Assembly (NCBI GenBank): GCA_024641085.1 | Contig: JAHEDT010000031.1 | Location: 1-34,825 of the forward strand | Direction: 5' to 3' | DNA from: Geobacteraceae bacterium | GTDB taxonomy: Bacteria; Desulfobacterota; Desulfuromonadia; Desulfuromonadales; BM103 | DNA length: 34,825 nucleotides | The notes under the pieces: generated by a model | Told to the model about the DNA's origin: nothing | The model's input: the letters and a program-made list of their open reading frames with translations, nothing else | Database searches by the model: none | Made by a program: the position numbers and the translations under genes | Part shown: in pieces, positions 1 to 7,600 of the stretch | How the letters are laid out: every line of letters begins with the position of its first letter | How positions within the stretch are numbered: position 1 is the first letter of the stretch

Positions 1-1124
1 TCGGGATCCATGTCGGAATTGATGAAGTTGCTGAAGTAGGGGATGCCGTACTTGGCAGTCATCTCCCAGACCGGCTGGAAACGCGGGCTGTCCCAGTCGA
101 GCTCGCTGGTAATGTTGACCGTCGGAATCGGGAAGGAAAAGATCCGCCCGGAGGCATCGCCGTCCATCATCACTTCACAGAAGGCCTTGTTGAAGAGGTC
201 CATCTCTTCCTGGAAGTCGCTGTAGGTGGCATCCATCAGCTTGCCGCCGATGATCACCGCCTCCTTGCCGAGATCGCGTGGTGGCGAGAGGTCCAGGGTG
301 ATGTTGGTAAACGGTGTCTGGAAGCCGACCCGGGTCGGCACGTTCATGTTGAAGATGAATTCCTGCATCGACTGGCGGACTTCGTGATAGGAGAGCCCGT
401 CGTAACGGATGAAGGGCGCAAGCAGGGTGTCGAAGTTGGCGAATGCCTGGGCGCCGGCCGCCTCGCCCTGCAGGGTGTAGAAAAAATTGACGGTCTGACC
501 GAGCGCGGTGCGGAAATGCTTGGGCGGGGCGCTCTGAACCTTGCCGTAGGCGCCGCTGAACCCCTTGAGGAGCAGGTCCTTGAGATCCCAGCCGCAGCAG
601 TAAACCGAGAGCATGCCGAGGTCGTGGATGTGGAAATCGCCCTCGCGATGGGCATCGGCAACGTAGTGTGGGTAGATCTTGTTCAACCAGTAGTTGCTGG
701 TGATGTTGGCCGCGATGTGGTTGTTCAGCCCCTGCAGGGAATAGCCCATGTTGGCGTTTTCGTTGACCCGCCAATCTTCCTGGGAGAGGTAGGAATCCAT
801 CGATTCGATCGATTCCTTGATAAAGGTCTTGGTCTCACGGAGTGCGGCATGCTGCTGACGGTAGAGGATGTAGGCCTTGGCCGTTTTGGCGTGGCCGTTC
901 TCGATAAGGATCTTCTCGACCAGGTCCTGAACGTTCTCGACGGTCGGTATGCGGCCGTCCTTGTAGATGACCTCGAGGATCCCCACGACCTGGCGGCCGA
1001 TCCCGGCAACCTGCTCCATGTCGGACCCGCCAACGGCCTTGACCGTCTTCTGAATGGCCGAGACGATCTTTTGTTCTTCAAATGCTACAAGTCGCCCATC
1101 CCTTTTGCGAATGAATTCCAACAC
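1..1124 (-). CDS. nrdD: Anaerobic (class III) ribonucleoside-triphosphate reductase, N-terminal part
   Basis: Partial gene that runs off the left edge; about 374 codons are visible. NrdD reduces ribonucleoside triphosphates to deoxyribonucleotides under anaerobic conditions, using a glycyl radical installed by NrdG. The first ~90 residues form an ATP-cone (FIRKRDGRLVAFEEQKIV), the allosteric nucleotide-binding domain. The catalytic domain follows, with the family motif around VYCCGWDLKDLL, in which a cysteine acts in catalysis. The C-terminal glycyl-radical loop and Zn site lie beyond the edge, so they cannot be checked. The start is GTG at 1124, four bases after a GGGAGGG ribosome site; TTG at 1121 is the alternative. 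The ATP-cone makes activity regulation by ATP/dATP likely. Two NrdR-box-like sites lie 70-117 bases upstream. The family call is confident. Confidence 0.95.
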   Translation of the reverse strand, partial: MLEFIRKRDGRLVAFEEQKIVSAIQKTVKAVGGSDMEQVAGIGRQVVGILEVIYKDGRIPTVENVQDLVEKILIENGHAKTAKAYILYRQQHAALRETKTFIKESIESMDSYLSQEDWRVNENANMGYSLQGLNNHIAANITSNYWLNKIYPHYVADAHREGDFHIHDLGMLSVYCCGWDLKDLLLKGFSGAYGKVQSAPPKHFRTALGQTVNFFYTLQGEAAGAQAFANFDTLLAPFIRYDGLSYHEVRQSMQEFIFNMNVPTRVGFQTPFTNITLDLSPPRDLGKEAVIIGGKLMDATYSDFQEEMDLFNKAFCEVMMDGDASGRIFSFPIPTVNITSELDWDSPRFQPVWEMTAKYGIPYFSNFINSDMDP

Positions 1125-1193
1125 AGAGCCCTCCCCCAAATTAAAAAATACGAAGAAAAATTATCACAAGGGCGCAAAATGACAAAGAGAAAA

Positions 1194-1241
1194 ACACAAT
1201 ATGTAGACAAAATTTTTTGCTGAGCGCACAACATATTGTGC
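1194..1241 (-). promoter_or_regulatory. Pair of NrdR-box-like operators upstream of nrdD
   Basis: Two palindrome-like 16-mers, ACACAATATGTAGACA (1194-1209) and GCACAACATATTGTGC (1226-1241), match the NrdR box consensus acaCwAtATaTwGtgt at 12 and 13 of 16 positions by hand alignment. Their starts are 32 bases apart, about three helical turns, which is the spacing known for NrdR sites. NrdR is the ATP/dATP-sensing repressor of ribonucleotide reductase genes. The position ahead of nrdD fits repression of that gene. The nrdR gene itself is not in the window. Confidence 0.8.
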
Positions 1242-1302
1242 ACAAAACCGTGGACAGCCTGTGGACGAAATCTCTTCAAAACGCGCTAAGCAGGCAAGAT
1301 TC

Positions 1303-1331
1303 TTGACCCTGTGAAAACCTCATGATAAAGA
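1303..1331 (+). promoter_or_regulatory. Possible sigma-70 promoter of nikR
   Basis: TTGACC at 1303-1308 and TAAAGA at 1326-1331 are separated by 17 bases, about 30 bases before the nikR start. The -10 match is weak (3 of 6), so this is only a candidate. Confidence 0.3.
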
Positions 1332-1363
1332 TTCGCAATGCTTGGCGACCTGTGAGGAACACC

Positions 1364-1786
1364 ATGACCGGACTTGCCCGCTTCGGAATTTCCCTGGACC
1401 AAAGACTGCTGGAGAGCTTTGACAAGCTGATTGCCGAGAAGGGCTATGTCAACCGTTCTGAAGCGATTCGCGACATGATTCGCAACGCTCTGGTGGAAGA
1501 CCTGGTCGAGCGGAGTGACAGTACTCCGACCGTCGGCACCGTGACCCTGGTCTACGACCACCACACCCGCGACCTCTCCGACAGGCTCACCGAGCACCAG
1601 CACTCCCACCACGACGCCATCGTGTCGGCATTGCACGTTCACCTCGATGCTCACCACTGCCTGGAAGTGATCGTGGTGCGTGGCTCCGCCGCCCAGATCA
1701 AGCGCCTGGCCGACGAACTGATCGGCACCAAGGGGGTCAAACATGGCAAGCTGGTGCTGACCACGGCGGGGGCGGAGACGGGATAA
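1364..1786 (+). CDS. nikR: Nickel-responsive transcriptional regulator NikR
   Basis: This 140-residue protein has the usual NikR length. It has an N-terminal ribbon-helix-helix DNA-binding domain (residues 1-50, [18 protein letters not shown]) and a C-terminal ACT-like nickel-binding tetramerisation domain. The high-affinity nickel ligands of E. coli NikR (H76, H87, H89, C95) appear conserved here as H80, H91, H93 and C99 in a His-rich stretch. NikR binds Ni(II) and controls nickel uptake or nickel-enzyme genes. The ATG at 1364 is chosen because GAGGA lies just upstream and it gives the family length; an in-frame ATG at 1322 would add 14 unlikely residues. It is divergent from nrdD and stands alone. 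No nickel transporter is nearby and no GTATGA-N16-TCATAC operator was seen. Confidence 0.93.
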   Translation: MTGLARFGISLDQRLLESFDKLIAEKGYVNRSEAIRDMIRNALVEDLVERSDSTPTVGTVTLVYDHHTRDLSDRLTEHQHSHHDAIVSALHVHLDAHHCLEVIVVRGSAAQIKRLADELIGTKGVKHGKLVLTTAGAETG

Positions 1787-1815
1787 AGGGTGATGTTTGT
1801 GGTCAGGTGAATCTC

Positions 1816-1846
1816 AAGGGCGTCAGATGATCAATCTGGTGCCCTT
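1816..1846 (+). terminator. Imperfect stem-loop after nikR
   Basis: AGGGCGTCAGAT (1817-1828) pairs with ATCTGGTGCCCT (1834-1845) with two mismatches, around a 5-base loop. Only three T residues follow, so this may be a weak terminator of nikR. Confidence 0.35.
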
Positions 1847-1902
1847 TGACATTTCTAAATGAAGGTTTGTTGTGACCTTTGTACTTTGGCCTTTTCATCA
1901 TT

Positions 1903-1937
1903 CCCGCCACCCGCCACCCGCCACCCGCCACGCGCTA
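1903..1937. repeat. CCCGCCA heptamer tandem repeat
   Basis: There are four perfect head-to-tail copies of CCCGCCA (1903-1930), followed by a degenerate fifth (CGCGCTA). It lies just outside the left inverted repeat arm. Such short GC-rich arrays vary by slipped-strand mispairing; no coding role is visible. Confidence 0.85.
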
Positions 1938-1944
1938 CCCGATG

Positions 1945-2046
1945 TTAAAACCGGCGGGTCGCGTCCCGCCAGACGCCGTACTCTTTTGCTGGCCCAAAAG
2001 AGTCCGCAGAAAAGGGCCTGACGCTGCGCTTGGCATGTCTTACGCG
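1945..2046 (-). repeat. Left arm of a ~100-bp inverted repeat
   Basis: Read on the minus strand this 102-base segment matches 2457-2555 on the plus strand. Both begin with CGCG.AAGACATGCC and end with GGGACGCGACCCGCCG.TTTTAA. In one frame it encodes a peptide ending YGVWRDATRRF-stop. The same tail is found in the other arm, and the arms differ in length by exactly three bases. The frame extends upstream to a stop at 2092-2094 with no ATG. Confidence 0.8.
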
Positions 2047-2100
2047 TAATCGATTGGCACCGAACACCGATACGTTAGAAGAACCTACCGTCTACGCTTC

Positions 2101-2143
2101 GACCACCCTGGCGGGGGCCCTCCTGTTTGGCCCCCGGATGGTC
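2101..2143. repeat. GC-rich hairpin inside the repeat region
   Basis: CGGGGGCC (2112-2119) pairs perfectly with GGCCCCCG (2129-2136) around a 9-base loop. An outer GACCA (2101-2105) pairs with TGGTC (2139-2143). No T-run follows, so it is more likely a structural or mobile-element hairpin than a terminator. Confidence 0.6.
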
Positions 2144-2456
2144 CGCGGGTCGCACCATAGAACCCGGAACGCAGTACACGCGACGAGCGTCGTGGAATGA
2201 TTGGGGTCAGGTCTACACATTTCACAAATTTAGTACCTCAGGTGCGAGGTGAGACAAATCAAAACCTAATCAAAAAAGTCGACTCAGACTGGTTTGGGTT
2301 TCGCGGTCTGCGTACTGGAATAGTAGCCGAAGAGCGGATTATACCAGCGACATAACATTCGGAGACCCCGGTGGCCCGGTAAAATAGGGCCCCGTAGTGT
2401 TGTTAAAGGAAATGACGTGGTCGTTGGCTGTGTTGTGGATTGATCTGTAGAATAAT

Positions 2457-2555
2457 CGCGCAAGACATGCCCACCGCGAGGTGACGGCACTTTTGCATAC
2501 TTTTGCTGCCGGGCAAAAGTATGGCGTCCGGCGGGACGCGACCCGCCGATTTTAA
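2457..2555 (+). repeat. Right arm of a ~100-bp inverted repeat
   Basis: This 99-base segment is the plus-strand partner of 1945-2046. Its open frame ends YGVRRDATRRF-stop, the same tail as the left arm. It is preceded in frame by a TAG at 2448-2450, so it is only about 34 codons long with no start codon. The two arms point away from each other and enclose about 410 bases of unrelated sequence. Confidence 0.8.
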
Positions 2556-2579
2556 AATTTAACCTGGGGACACTCAAAA

Positions 2580-2609
2580 GGGACACTCAAAATAGAGTGT
2601 CCCCCTTTT
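2580..2609 (+). terminator. Perfect hairpin followed by T residues
   Basis: GGGACACTC (2580-2588) and GAGTGTCCC (2595-2603) form a perfect 9-bp stem with a 6-base loop, followed by CCTTTT. A second copy of GGGACACTC lies at 2567-2575 and could compete for pairing. It looks like a Rho-independent terminator on the plus strand, although no plus-strand gene lies directly upstream. Confidence 0.5.
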
Positions 2610-2700
2610 CGTTAAGACTCTGGTTTGTACAATGCATTACGATGTCATTTGACCATGGTCCGCAACTGTTCGGTAAACATTCCTGGAGCGGCGGGATATC

Positions 2701-2949
2701 TCACTCGTCGATCACATCTCTCGACTTGTAAATCATCTGGTCCTTCTGTTTTGATCCGATATCGAGCATCTCTGCGAACAGGGTGATGAAGTAGAAAACC
2801 ACGGCGATGAACAGGCCGAAAATCACGAGCTTGCCCATCTCCCGGGGTTTGAAATAGAGGAGGGCGAGGATGACCCCGGCCAGGGCAAAGGCAAGCGCCG
2901 GGTTACTCTTCAGCAAGACGATGGTATTGTGGAGATGTTCTGCAAACAT
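2701..2949 (-). CDS. Small two-helix membrane protein of unknown function
   Basis: This 82-residue protein has two predicted membrane segments (about residues 17-34, ALAFALAGVILALLYF, and 40-62, KLVIFGLFIAVVFYFITLF). It ends in a charged soluble tail (GSKQKDQMIYKSRDVIDE). The ATG at 2949 has GAGG eight bases upstream. The gene lies 23 bases downstream of the VTT/oxidoreductase fusion gene on the same strand, so the two are probably cotranscribed. It could be a partner of that membrane protein, but this is inferred only from position. No family was recognised. Confidence 0.7.
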   Translation of the reverse strand: MFAEHLHNTIVLLKSNPALAFALAGVILALLYFKPREMGKLVIFGLFIAVVFYFITLFAEMLDIGSKQKDQMIYKSRDVIDE

Positions 2950-2972
2950 TGGGTCGCCTCAAGTCTCGTCGG

Positions 2973-5117
2973 TCAGCCTCTCTTCCAGGTATGGAATTTT
3001 TCCACCCATTCTAACAGTTTCTCCGGCGCATGATTTTTCTTCCATACTCCGGCTGCGGCCTTGTTGGCCTCCGCCAGGGTCGGGTAGGTGTGAATGGTGC
3101 CCAGCACCTTGTTGAGACCCAGGCCGTGCTTCATGGCCAGGACATACTCGGCGAGCAGGTCGCCAGCGTGGCTGCCGACGATGGTCACGCCGAGCAGCTT
3201 GTCACTGCCCGGCCTGGTGAGCACCTTGACCCAGCCGTGATCCTCAGAGTCGGCGATGGCCCGGTCGAGATCGTCGAGACCGTAGCGGGTGACCTCGTAA
3301 GGAATGTTCCGGCCCCTGGCCTCCTCCTCGGAGAGACCGACCCGGGCGACTTCCGGGTCGGTGAAGGTGGCCCAGGGGATAACGCTGTAGTCGACCTTGA
3401 AAGACTTGACGCTGCCGAACAGGGCGTTGACCGAAGCATACCAGGCCATGTGCGAAGCGGTATGGGTGAACTGGTAAGGCCCGGCGACGTCGCCGACGGC
3501 GAATATGTTGGGAAAGTTGGTCCGCAGCAGGGGATCAACCGCCACGGTACCGTGGTCACTGATGGCAACACCGAGTTCCTCGAGGCCGAAGCCAGTCACG
3601 TTGGCGCGCCGGCCGACGGCGACCAGAATCCGGTCGAAAGGAATGCGCACGCGCTCACCGCCGGCTTCACAGAGGAGAACCTTTTGCCCACCCTCCTCGA
3701 CGATGACTTCTTGTGCGGTATGCCCGGTCAGGACCCGTATGCCTTCCGCTTCGAACCGTTGTCGCAGGTAGGCCGAGACGTCCGGGTCCTCGCGCGCCAT
3801 GATGCGCGGCAGCATTTCGATTTGGGTGACGTCTGCGCCGAGGCGGGCCATGGCCTGGGTCAATTCCGAGCCGATCGGGCCACCGCCGAGGACGATCAAG
3901 CGGCCCGGGTTGTCACGCAGTTGCCAGAAGTTGTCCGAGGTCAGGTAGTCGATCGTGTCGAGTCCCTTGATCGGCGGCACCAGGGGCCGGGCGCCGGTGG
4001 CGATGACAATGTTGCGCGTGGTCAGCGTCCGGCCGTTGACCTCGACTGTCCAGGGAGAGGTGATCACGGCGGCACCGGTATGACACTCGACACCGAGTTC
4101 GGTGTAGCGCTCGATGGAGTCGTGCGGCTCGACCTTCCTGATGACACTCTGCACACGCTCCATAACCTGGGCAAAATCGTAATCGACCTGAGCGGATTTG
4201 AAACCGAAATCCCGGGCGCGCCGGGCGTAGGACACCATCTTCGCAGAGCGGATCAAGGCTTTGCTCGGCACGCAGCCGGTGTTCAGGCAGTCGCCGCCCA
4301 TCTTGTCCTTTTCGATCAGCGCCACCCTGGCCTTGACCGCTGCGGCGATATAGGCGGACACCAGTCCGCCGGAACCCGCACCGATCGCCACCAGGTTGTA
4401 GTCGAATTTTTCCGGTTTCTTCCAGCCTGAGAAGGCTTTGCGGCTTTTGACAATTTCGACAGCGCGCTTGGCGAGCAAGGGAAAGATGCCGAGCAGGACG
4501 AAGGAGACCAGGATGCCCGGGGAGAGAATCCCCGATGCACTCTCGATCTGGCCGAGCTGGGTCCCGGCGTTGACATAGACCGCGGTGCCGGCGAGCATGC
4601 CGACCTGACTGACCCAGTAGTAGGTCAGGGGGCGCATCGGAGTCAGTCCCATCACCAGGTTGATCACGAAGAAGGGGAAGAGCGGCACCAGGCGCAGGGT
4701 GAATAGATAGAAGGAGCCTTCCTGTTCGACCCCCTCGTTGATTGCCTTGAGCTTGTCGCCGAACTTGCCTTGCACCCAGTCGCGCAGCAGGAAGCGTGAC
4801 ACCAGAAAAGCCAGGGTGGCGCCGATGGTGCTGGCAAAGGAGACCGTGACCAGGGCAGGCCAGAAACCGAGCAACGCTCCACCGGCCAGGGTCATGACCG
4901 CGGCGCCGGGCAATGAGAGCGCGGTGACCACCACGTACAGGACAAAGTAGATGGCGATGGTCAGTGAACGATGTGCGGCGTAGAAGTCGGCAAAAGCCAG
5001 CTGCCGTGTTTTGAGGTATTCGAGGGTCAGAAAACGCTGCAGGTCGAAAGCGAAGAAAAGCACAACCAGGATGACGATCGTCGCGACCAGTGCGATTTTG
5101 GCGTAACGCGAGGACAT
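2973..5117 (-). CDS. VTT/DedA-like membrane domain fused to mercuric-reductase-like flavin disulfide oxidoreductase
   Basis: A 714-residue two-part protein. Residues 1-~225 form a TVP38/TMEM64 (VTT, SNARE-associated) membrane domain: an N-terminal helix, LSLPGAAVMTLAGGALLGFW near 67-86, and FTLRLVPLFPFFVINLVMGL near 139-158. From ~238 a class I pyridine nucleotide-disulfide oxidoreductase follows, with an FAD motif GAGSGG (246-251), the redox pair C277-x4-C282 (GGDCLNTGCVPSKAL), an NAD(P) motif GGGPIGSE, an FAD motif FAVGDVAG, and the C-terminal base motif HTYPTLAE. It would use NAD(P)H to reduce an unknown acceptor at the membrane. No N-terminal metal-binding MerA domain or C-terminal Cys pair is seen, so true mercury reduction is unlikely. 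The ATG at 5117 with GAAAGG upstream is preferred over a TTG at 5159. Such fusions are known in proteobacteria, but their function is unclear. Confidence 0.9.
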   Translation of the reverse strand: MSSRYAKIALVATIVILVVLFFAFDLQRFLTLEYLKTRQLAFADFYAAHRSLTIAIYFVLYVVVTALSLPGAAVMTLAGGALLGFWPALVTVSFASTIGATLAFLVSRFLLRDWVQGKFGDKLKAINEGVEQEGSFYLFTLRLVPLFPFFVINLVMGLTPMRPLTYYWVSQVGMLAGTAVYVNAGTQLGQIESASGILSPGILVSFVLLGIFPLLAKRAVEIVKSRKAFSGWKKPEKFDYNLVAIGAGSGGLVSAYIAAAVKARVALIEKDKMGGDCLNTGCVPSKALIRSAKMVSYARRARDFGFKSAQVDYDFAQVMERVQSVIRKVEPHDSIERYTELGVECHTGAAVITSPWTVEVNGRTLTTRNIVIATGARPLVPPIKGLDTIDYLTSDNFWQLRDNPGRLIVLGGGPIGSELTQAMARLGADVTQIEMLPRIMAREDPDVSAYLRQRFEAEGIRVLTGHTAQEVIVEEGGQKVLLCEAGGERVRIPFDRILVAVGRRANVTGFGLEELGVAISDHGTVAVDPLLRTNFPNIFAVGDVAGPYQFTHTASHMAWYASVNALFGSVKSFKVDYSVIPWATFTDPEVARVGLSEEEARGRNIPYEVTRYGLDDLDRAIADSEDHGWVKVLTRPGSDKLLGVTIVGSHAGDLLAEYVLAMKHGLGLNKVLGTIHTYPTLAEANKAAAGVWKKNHAPEKLLEWVEKFHTWKRG

Positions 5118-5210
5118 GGTAGCAACCTTTCGGGTGACGCGGTTGGGGTGCTCAGTCAAGGTGATCTCGTGGCACCCTGATGCTAATTTACCATATTCTC
5201 GTAGTAATGC

Positions 5211-7478
5211 TTAAATATATACTTGATTAACTTGGTGAAGATCGGTCAGCCCCTGGAAAATCTTCTGGATGCCGTCCATGCGCAGGTTCCTCATGCCCTG
5301 TCTGATGGCGATCTCGGCGATCTCCTCAACGCCGGAACCATACTTGATCGCCCGCTTGATCTCGGGGGAGTTGATGAGCAGTTCCTGGATGGCAATCCGG
5401 CCGCTGTAGCCCATGCCCTCGCATGTATTGCAGCCGACCTTTCTCATCAAAGTCAGGTCATCGGAGAATTCCGGCATATCGTCTTCCAAGAACTGCTTGG
5501 GTCCATAGGCCTCGACATATGTAGCATACTCTTCGCGACTGGGGTGGTAGGGTTCCTTGCATTGTTTGCACAGGCGCCTTGCCAGTCGCTGGGCCAGAAT
5601 GCCGAGCAGGGCATCGGAGCAGTTGAAGGGGTCTATGCCCATTTCAATCAGCCTGATCACGGTTTCCGGGGCATTGTTGGTGTGCAGGGTGCTGAAGACC
5701 AGGTGACCGGTCAGCGACGCGCCAATGGCGGTTTTGGCCGTTGCCGTGTCGCGCATCTCGCCAATCATGATGACGTCTGGATCGGCCCGCAGGAAAGAGC
5801 GCAGGGCCTCCTCGAAGGTAAAGCCGATCTTGGTATTCACCTGGACCTGGCGCAGGCCCTCCTGGGTAATCTCCACCGGATCCTCCGCCGTCCAGATCTT
5901 GGTGTCCGGGGTGTTGATTTCGGCCAGGGCCGAATGCAGGCTGGTCGTTTTTCCGGAACCGGTTGGCCCGACACAGAGAATGATGCCATAAGGTTTTCTC
6001 AGCAGATTTTTGAAGCGTTGCCGATTGCTGGCGGAAAAACCGAGTTCATCCAGGGAGAACCCGCGCACCGAGGATAATACGCGCAACACGGCATCTTCCT
6101 GGCCGCCGATCGTCGGCGTGATTTCGACCCGGTATTCAATGCGTTCCTCTTTTTTCCTGAGAATGATCTTGCCGGACTGCGGCCGGCGACGCTCGGCAAT
6201 GTCAAGCCTGGCAACGATCTTGAGACGCGAGAGAACCGCCTTTTTATAGGTCGCCGCGATCTGGTGAACCGTATAGCAGATACCGTCTTTACGATAGCGG
6301 ATCCTGAGTGGCTGAGGTCCCGTCCCCGGTTCGAAGTGGATGTCGGAGATGCCCTTCTTATGGGCGTCGAGGAGCACCTTGTTGACCAGTTTGATGACCT
6401 TGGAGTCCGACTCGGTGATCATGTCGAGTTCCGGGGCATCGCCGTCCTCTACGACAACCTCTGCCAGTTCATTGATCAGGTCCTTGATGGAGTCTTCTCC
6501 CCGGTCAAAGAGCGTCGCGATCCTTTCGCCGATCTGGGTGGCTCTGGCACAGACCAGCTCAATCTGGCAATTGGTGGCAAACCTCAGGTTCTCGCTGATG
6601 GTCGGGTCGGTGGGGGTGGCCGTGGCGACGGTCAGGCGGGTGTCATGCAGGGCAATTGGCAACACCTGCATATTCTCGATCATGCTCTGGGGGACTTTGC
6701 CGAGCGCTGTCTGGCTGATCGTGATGTCATCGAGATTGACGAAATCCAGTCGGAATTTTTCGGCCAGTGCGATCAGCAGCTGATTTTCGTTGATCAGGCC
6801 GCGCTCAATGAGAATGCGGCCGATCTGCTTGCGCTTGCCCAAGGATTGTTTCTGCAGGGCTTCGTCAATCTGCTGGCGGGTGACCAGGCCGGCCTCGATG
6901 AGAATCTCGCCGATCCGCAGCTGGGATTTCTTGTGAGCCTTGCGGGTGGCCTTGTCGATGGCCTGTTCAAAATAAGGTTGGGGGATTTCTGCCTGATCGG
7001 CCAGAATTTCACCCACTCTGCGATTACGCAGGCTCTGCTGCTCCTCCAGGGCCTCGGCGATGTCGGCTTCCTGTACCAGCCCCAGTGTGTTGAGGATCTC
7101 GCCGAGGGGCTTGTCCTGGCCGCGGTTTCTACAGCCCTTGGCGGTAAAGAAGATCGATTTGAAATCAACGTTATTGTCGTTCGGTTGGCCGAAGAACCCC
7201 TTGGATGAACCTTGCACATTTTTTCTGAGGCGTACGTGAAACTGTTCACCGGTAAGGGTTGTTACATAGTTAGCGGTCGACTCCTTGAGGGAGGGGTCCT
7301 GCAGATCCGGTTTTCCCAGGAACTTGATAAAACAGATTTCGTCAAGAGAGATAAGCGTGTTGCTTTGATCGGTCTTGGAAAAAAATTCAATCTGGCCGGA
7401 TGCCGGTTCGAACTCCTGCGTGAGAGTACCGTGACGCTCGTTGCCGTTCGATAGTTTGATGATTATTTCGGATGGCAC
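5211..7478 (-). CDS. GspE/PilB-family assembly ATPase with repeated MshEN-like segments
   Basis: A 755-residue ATPase that would power pilus or type II secretion assembly from the cytoplasmic face. The C-terminal motor is complete: Walker A GPTGSGKT (504-511), an Asp-box region (AEDPVEITQEG), Walker B DPDVIMIGEMRD, a His-box HLVFSTLHTNNA, and a zinc tetracysteine (CKQC, later CNTC). The N-terminus is unusual. It has about 115 residues of beta-rich sequence I cannot assign, then three similar helical units (PLGEILNTLGLV, RIGEILIEAGLV, QIGRILIERGLI), the last leading into an MshEN/T2SSE-N domain. MshEN domains can bind cyclic-di-GMP. The GTG at 7478 has a strong GGGGAGGG site, so upstream in-frame starts are rejected. 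No other pilus or secretion gene is adjacent. Confidence 0.93.
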   Translation of the reverse strand: MPSEIIIKLSNGNERHGTLTQEFEPASGQIEFFSKTDQSNTLISLDEICFIKFLGKPDLQDPSLKESTANYVTTLTGEQFHVRLRKNVQGSSKGFFGQPNDNNVDFKSIFFTAKGCRNRGQDKPLGEILNTLGLVQEADIAEALEEQQSLRNRRVGEILADQAEIPQPYFEQAIDKATRKAHKKSQLRIGEILIEAGLVTRQQIDEALQKQSLGKRKQIGRILIERGLINENQLLIALAEKFRLDFVNLDDITISQTALGKVPQSMIENMQVLPIALHDTRLTVATATPTDPTISENLRFATNCQIELVCARATQIGERIATLFDRGEDSIKDLINELAEVVVEDGDAPELDMITESDSKVIKLVNKVLLDAHKKGISDIHFEPGTGPQPLRIRYRKDGICYTVHQIAATYKKAVLSRLKIVARLDIAERRRPQSGKIILRKKEERIEYRVEITPTIGGQEDAVLRVLSSVRGFSLDELGFSASNRQRFKNLLRKPYGIILCVGPTGSGKTTSLHSALAEINTPDTKIWTAEDPVEITQEGLRQVQVNTKIGFTFEEALRSFLRADPDVIMIGEMRDTATAKTAIGASLTGHLVFSTLHTNNAPETVIRLIEMGIDPFNCSDALLGILAQRLARRLCKQCKEPYHPSREEYATYVEAYGPKQFLEDDMPEFSDDLTLMRKVGCNTCEGMGYSGRIAIQELLINSPEIKRAIKYGSGVEEIAEIAIRQGMRNLRMDGIQKIFQGLTDLHQVNQVYI

Positions 7479-7526
7479 AGGTATCCCTCCCCTGGATGAT
7501 GTCAGAAACAAAACGAAAGCAGTCCT

Positions 7527-7554
7527 ATTCTAAAGAACTCATGTGATTTTCCAA
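7527..7554 (-). promoter_or_regulatory. Candidate sigma-70 promoter of the PilB/GspE-like gene
   Basis: On the minus strand TTGGAA (7554-7549) and TAGAAT (7532-7527) are 16 bases apart. They lie about 50 bases upstream of the GTG start. The -10 matches 5 of 6. Confidence 0.4.
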
Positions 7555-7600
7555 GTAAAAACTGTGCTTATGGCAATAACCTCGAGCGGCACCCCCTAGC

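Larger units (their letters stand above)
1787..2700. other. Gene-free 900-bp region with repeats and hairpins
   Basis: No convincing gene is found in this stretch. It carries a heptamer array (1903-1937), two inverted copies of a ~100-bp sequence (1945-2046 and 2457-2555), a long hairpin (2101-2143), the phrase GGGGTCAGGTCTACACATTT at 2203-2222, and a perfect 9-bp stem ending in T residues (2580-2609). From memory, phrases like the last two occur beside REP-associated (IS200-like) transposase genes in deltaproteobacteria, but no transposase reading frame is present. An open frame at 2284-2586 on the minus strand includes the right repeat read antisense and is not considered a gene. Confidence 0.6.

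Noticed and set aside
384-1223. Long plus-strand open frame opposite nrdD
   Set aside because: It is antisense to the clear NrdD reading frame and its peptide matches no family; GC-rich codon bias leaves long antisense openings throughout the window.
1130-1363. Possible NikR operator in the nrdD/nikR gap
   Set aside because: No GTATGA-N16-TCATAC-like pair could be found; the palindromic sites fit NrdR better.
1903-1937. CRISPR-like repeat array
   Set aside because: The unit is only seven bases, with no spacers and no cas genes.
2284-2586. 100-codon minus-strand open frame in the gene-free region
   Set aside because: It runs antisense through the right repeat arm and the terminator-like hairpin; no ribosome site or family match is seen.
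3030-4430. 466-codon plus-strand open frame
   Set aside because: Antisense to the oxidoreductase fusion, whose motifs are all intact.
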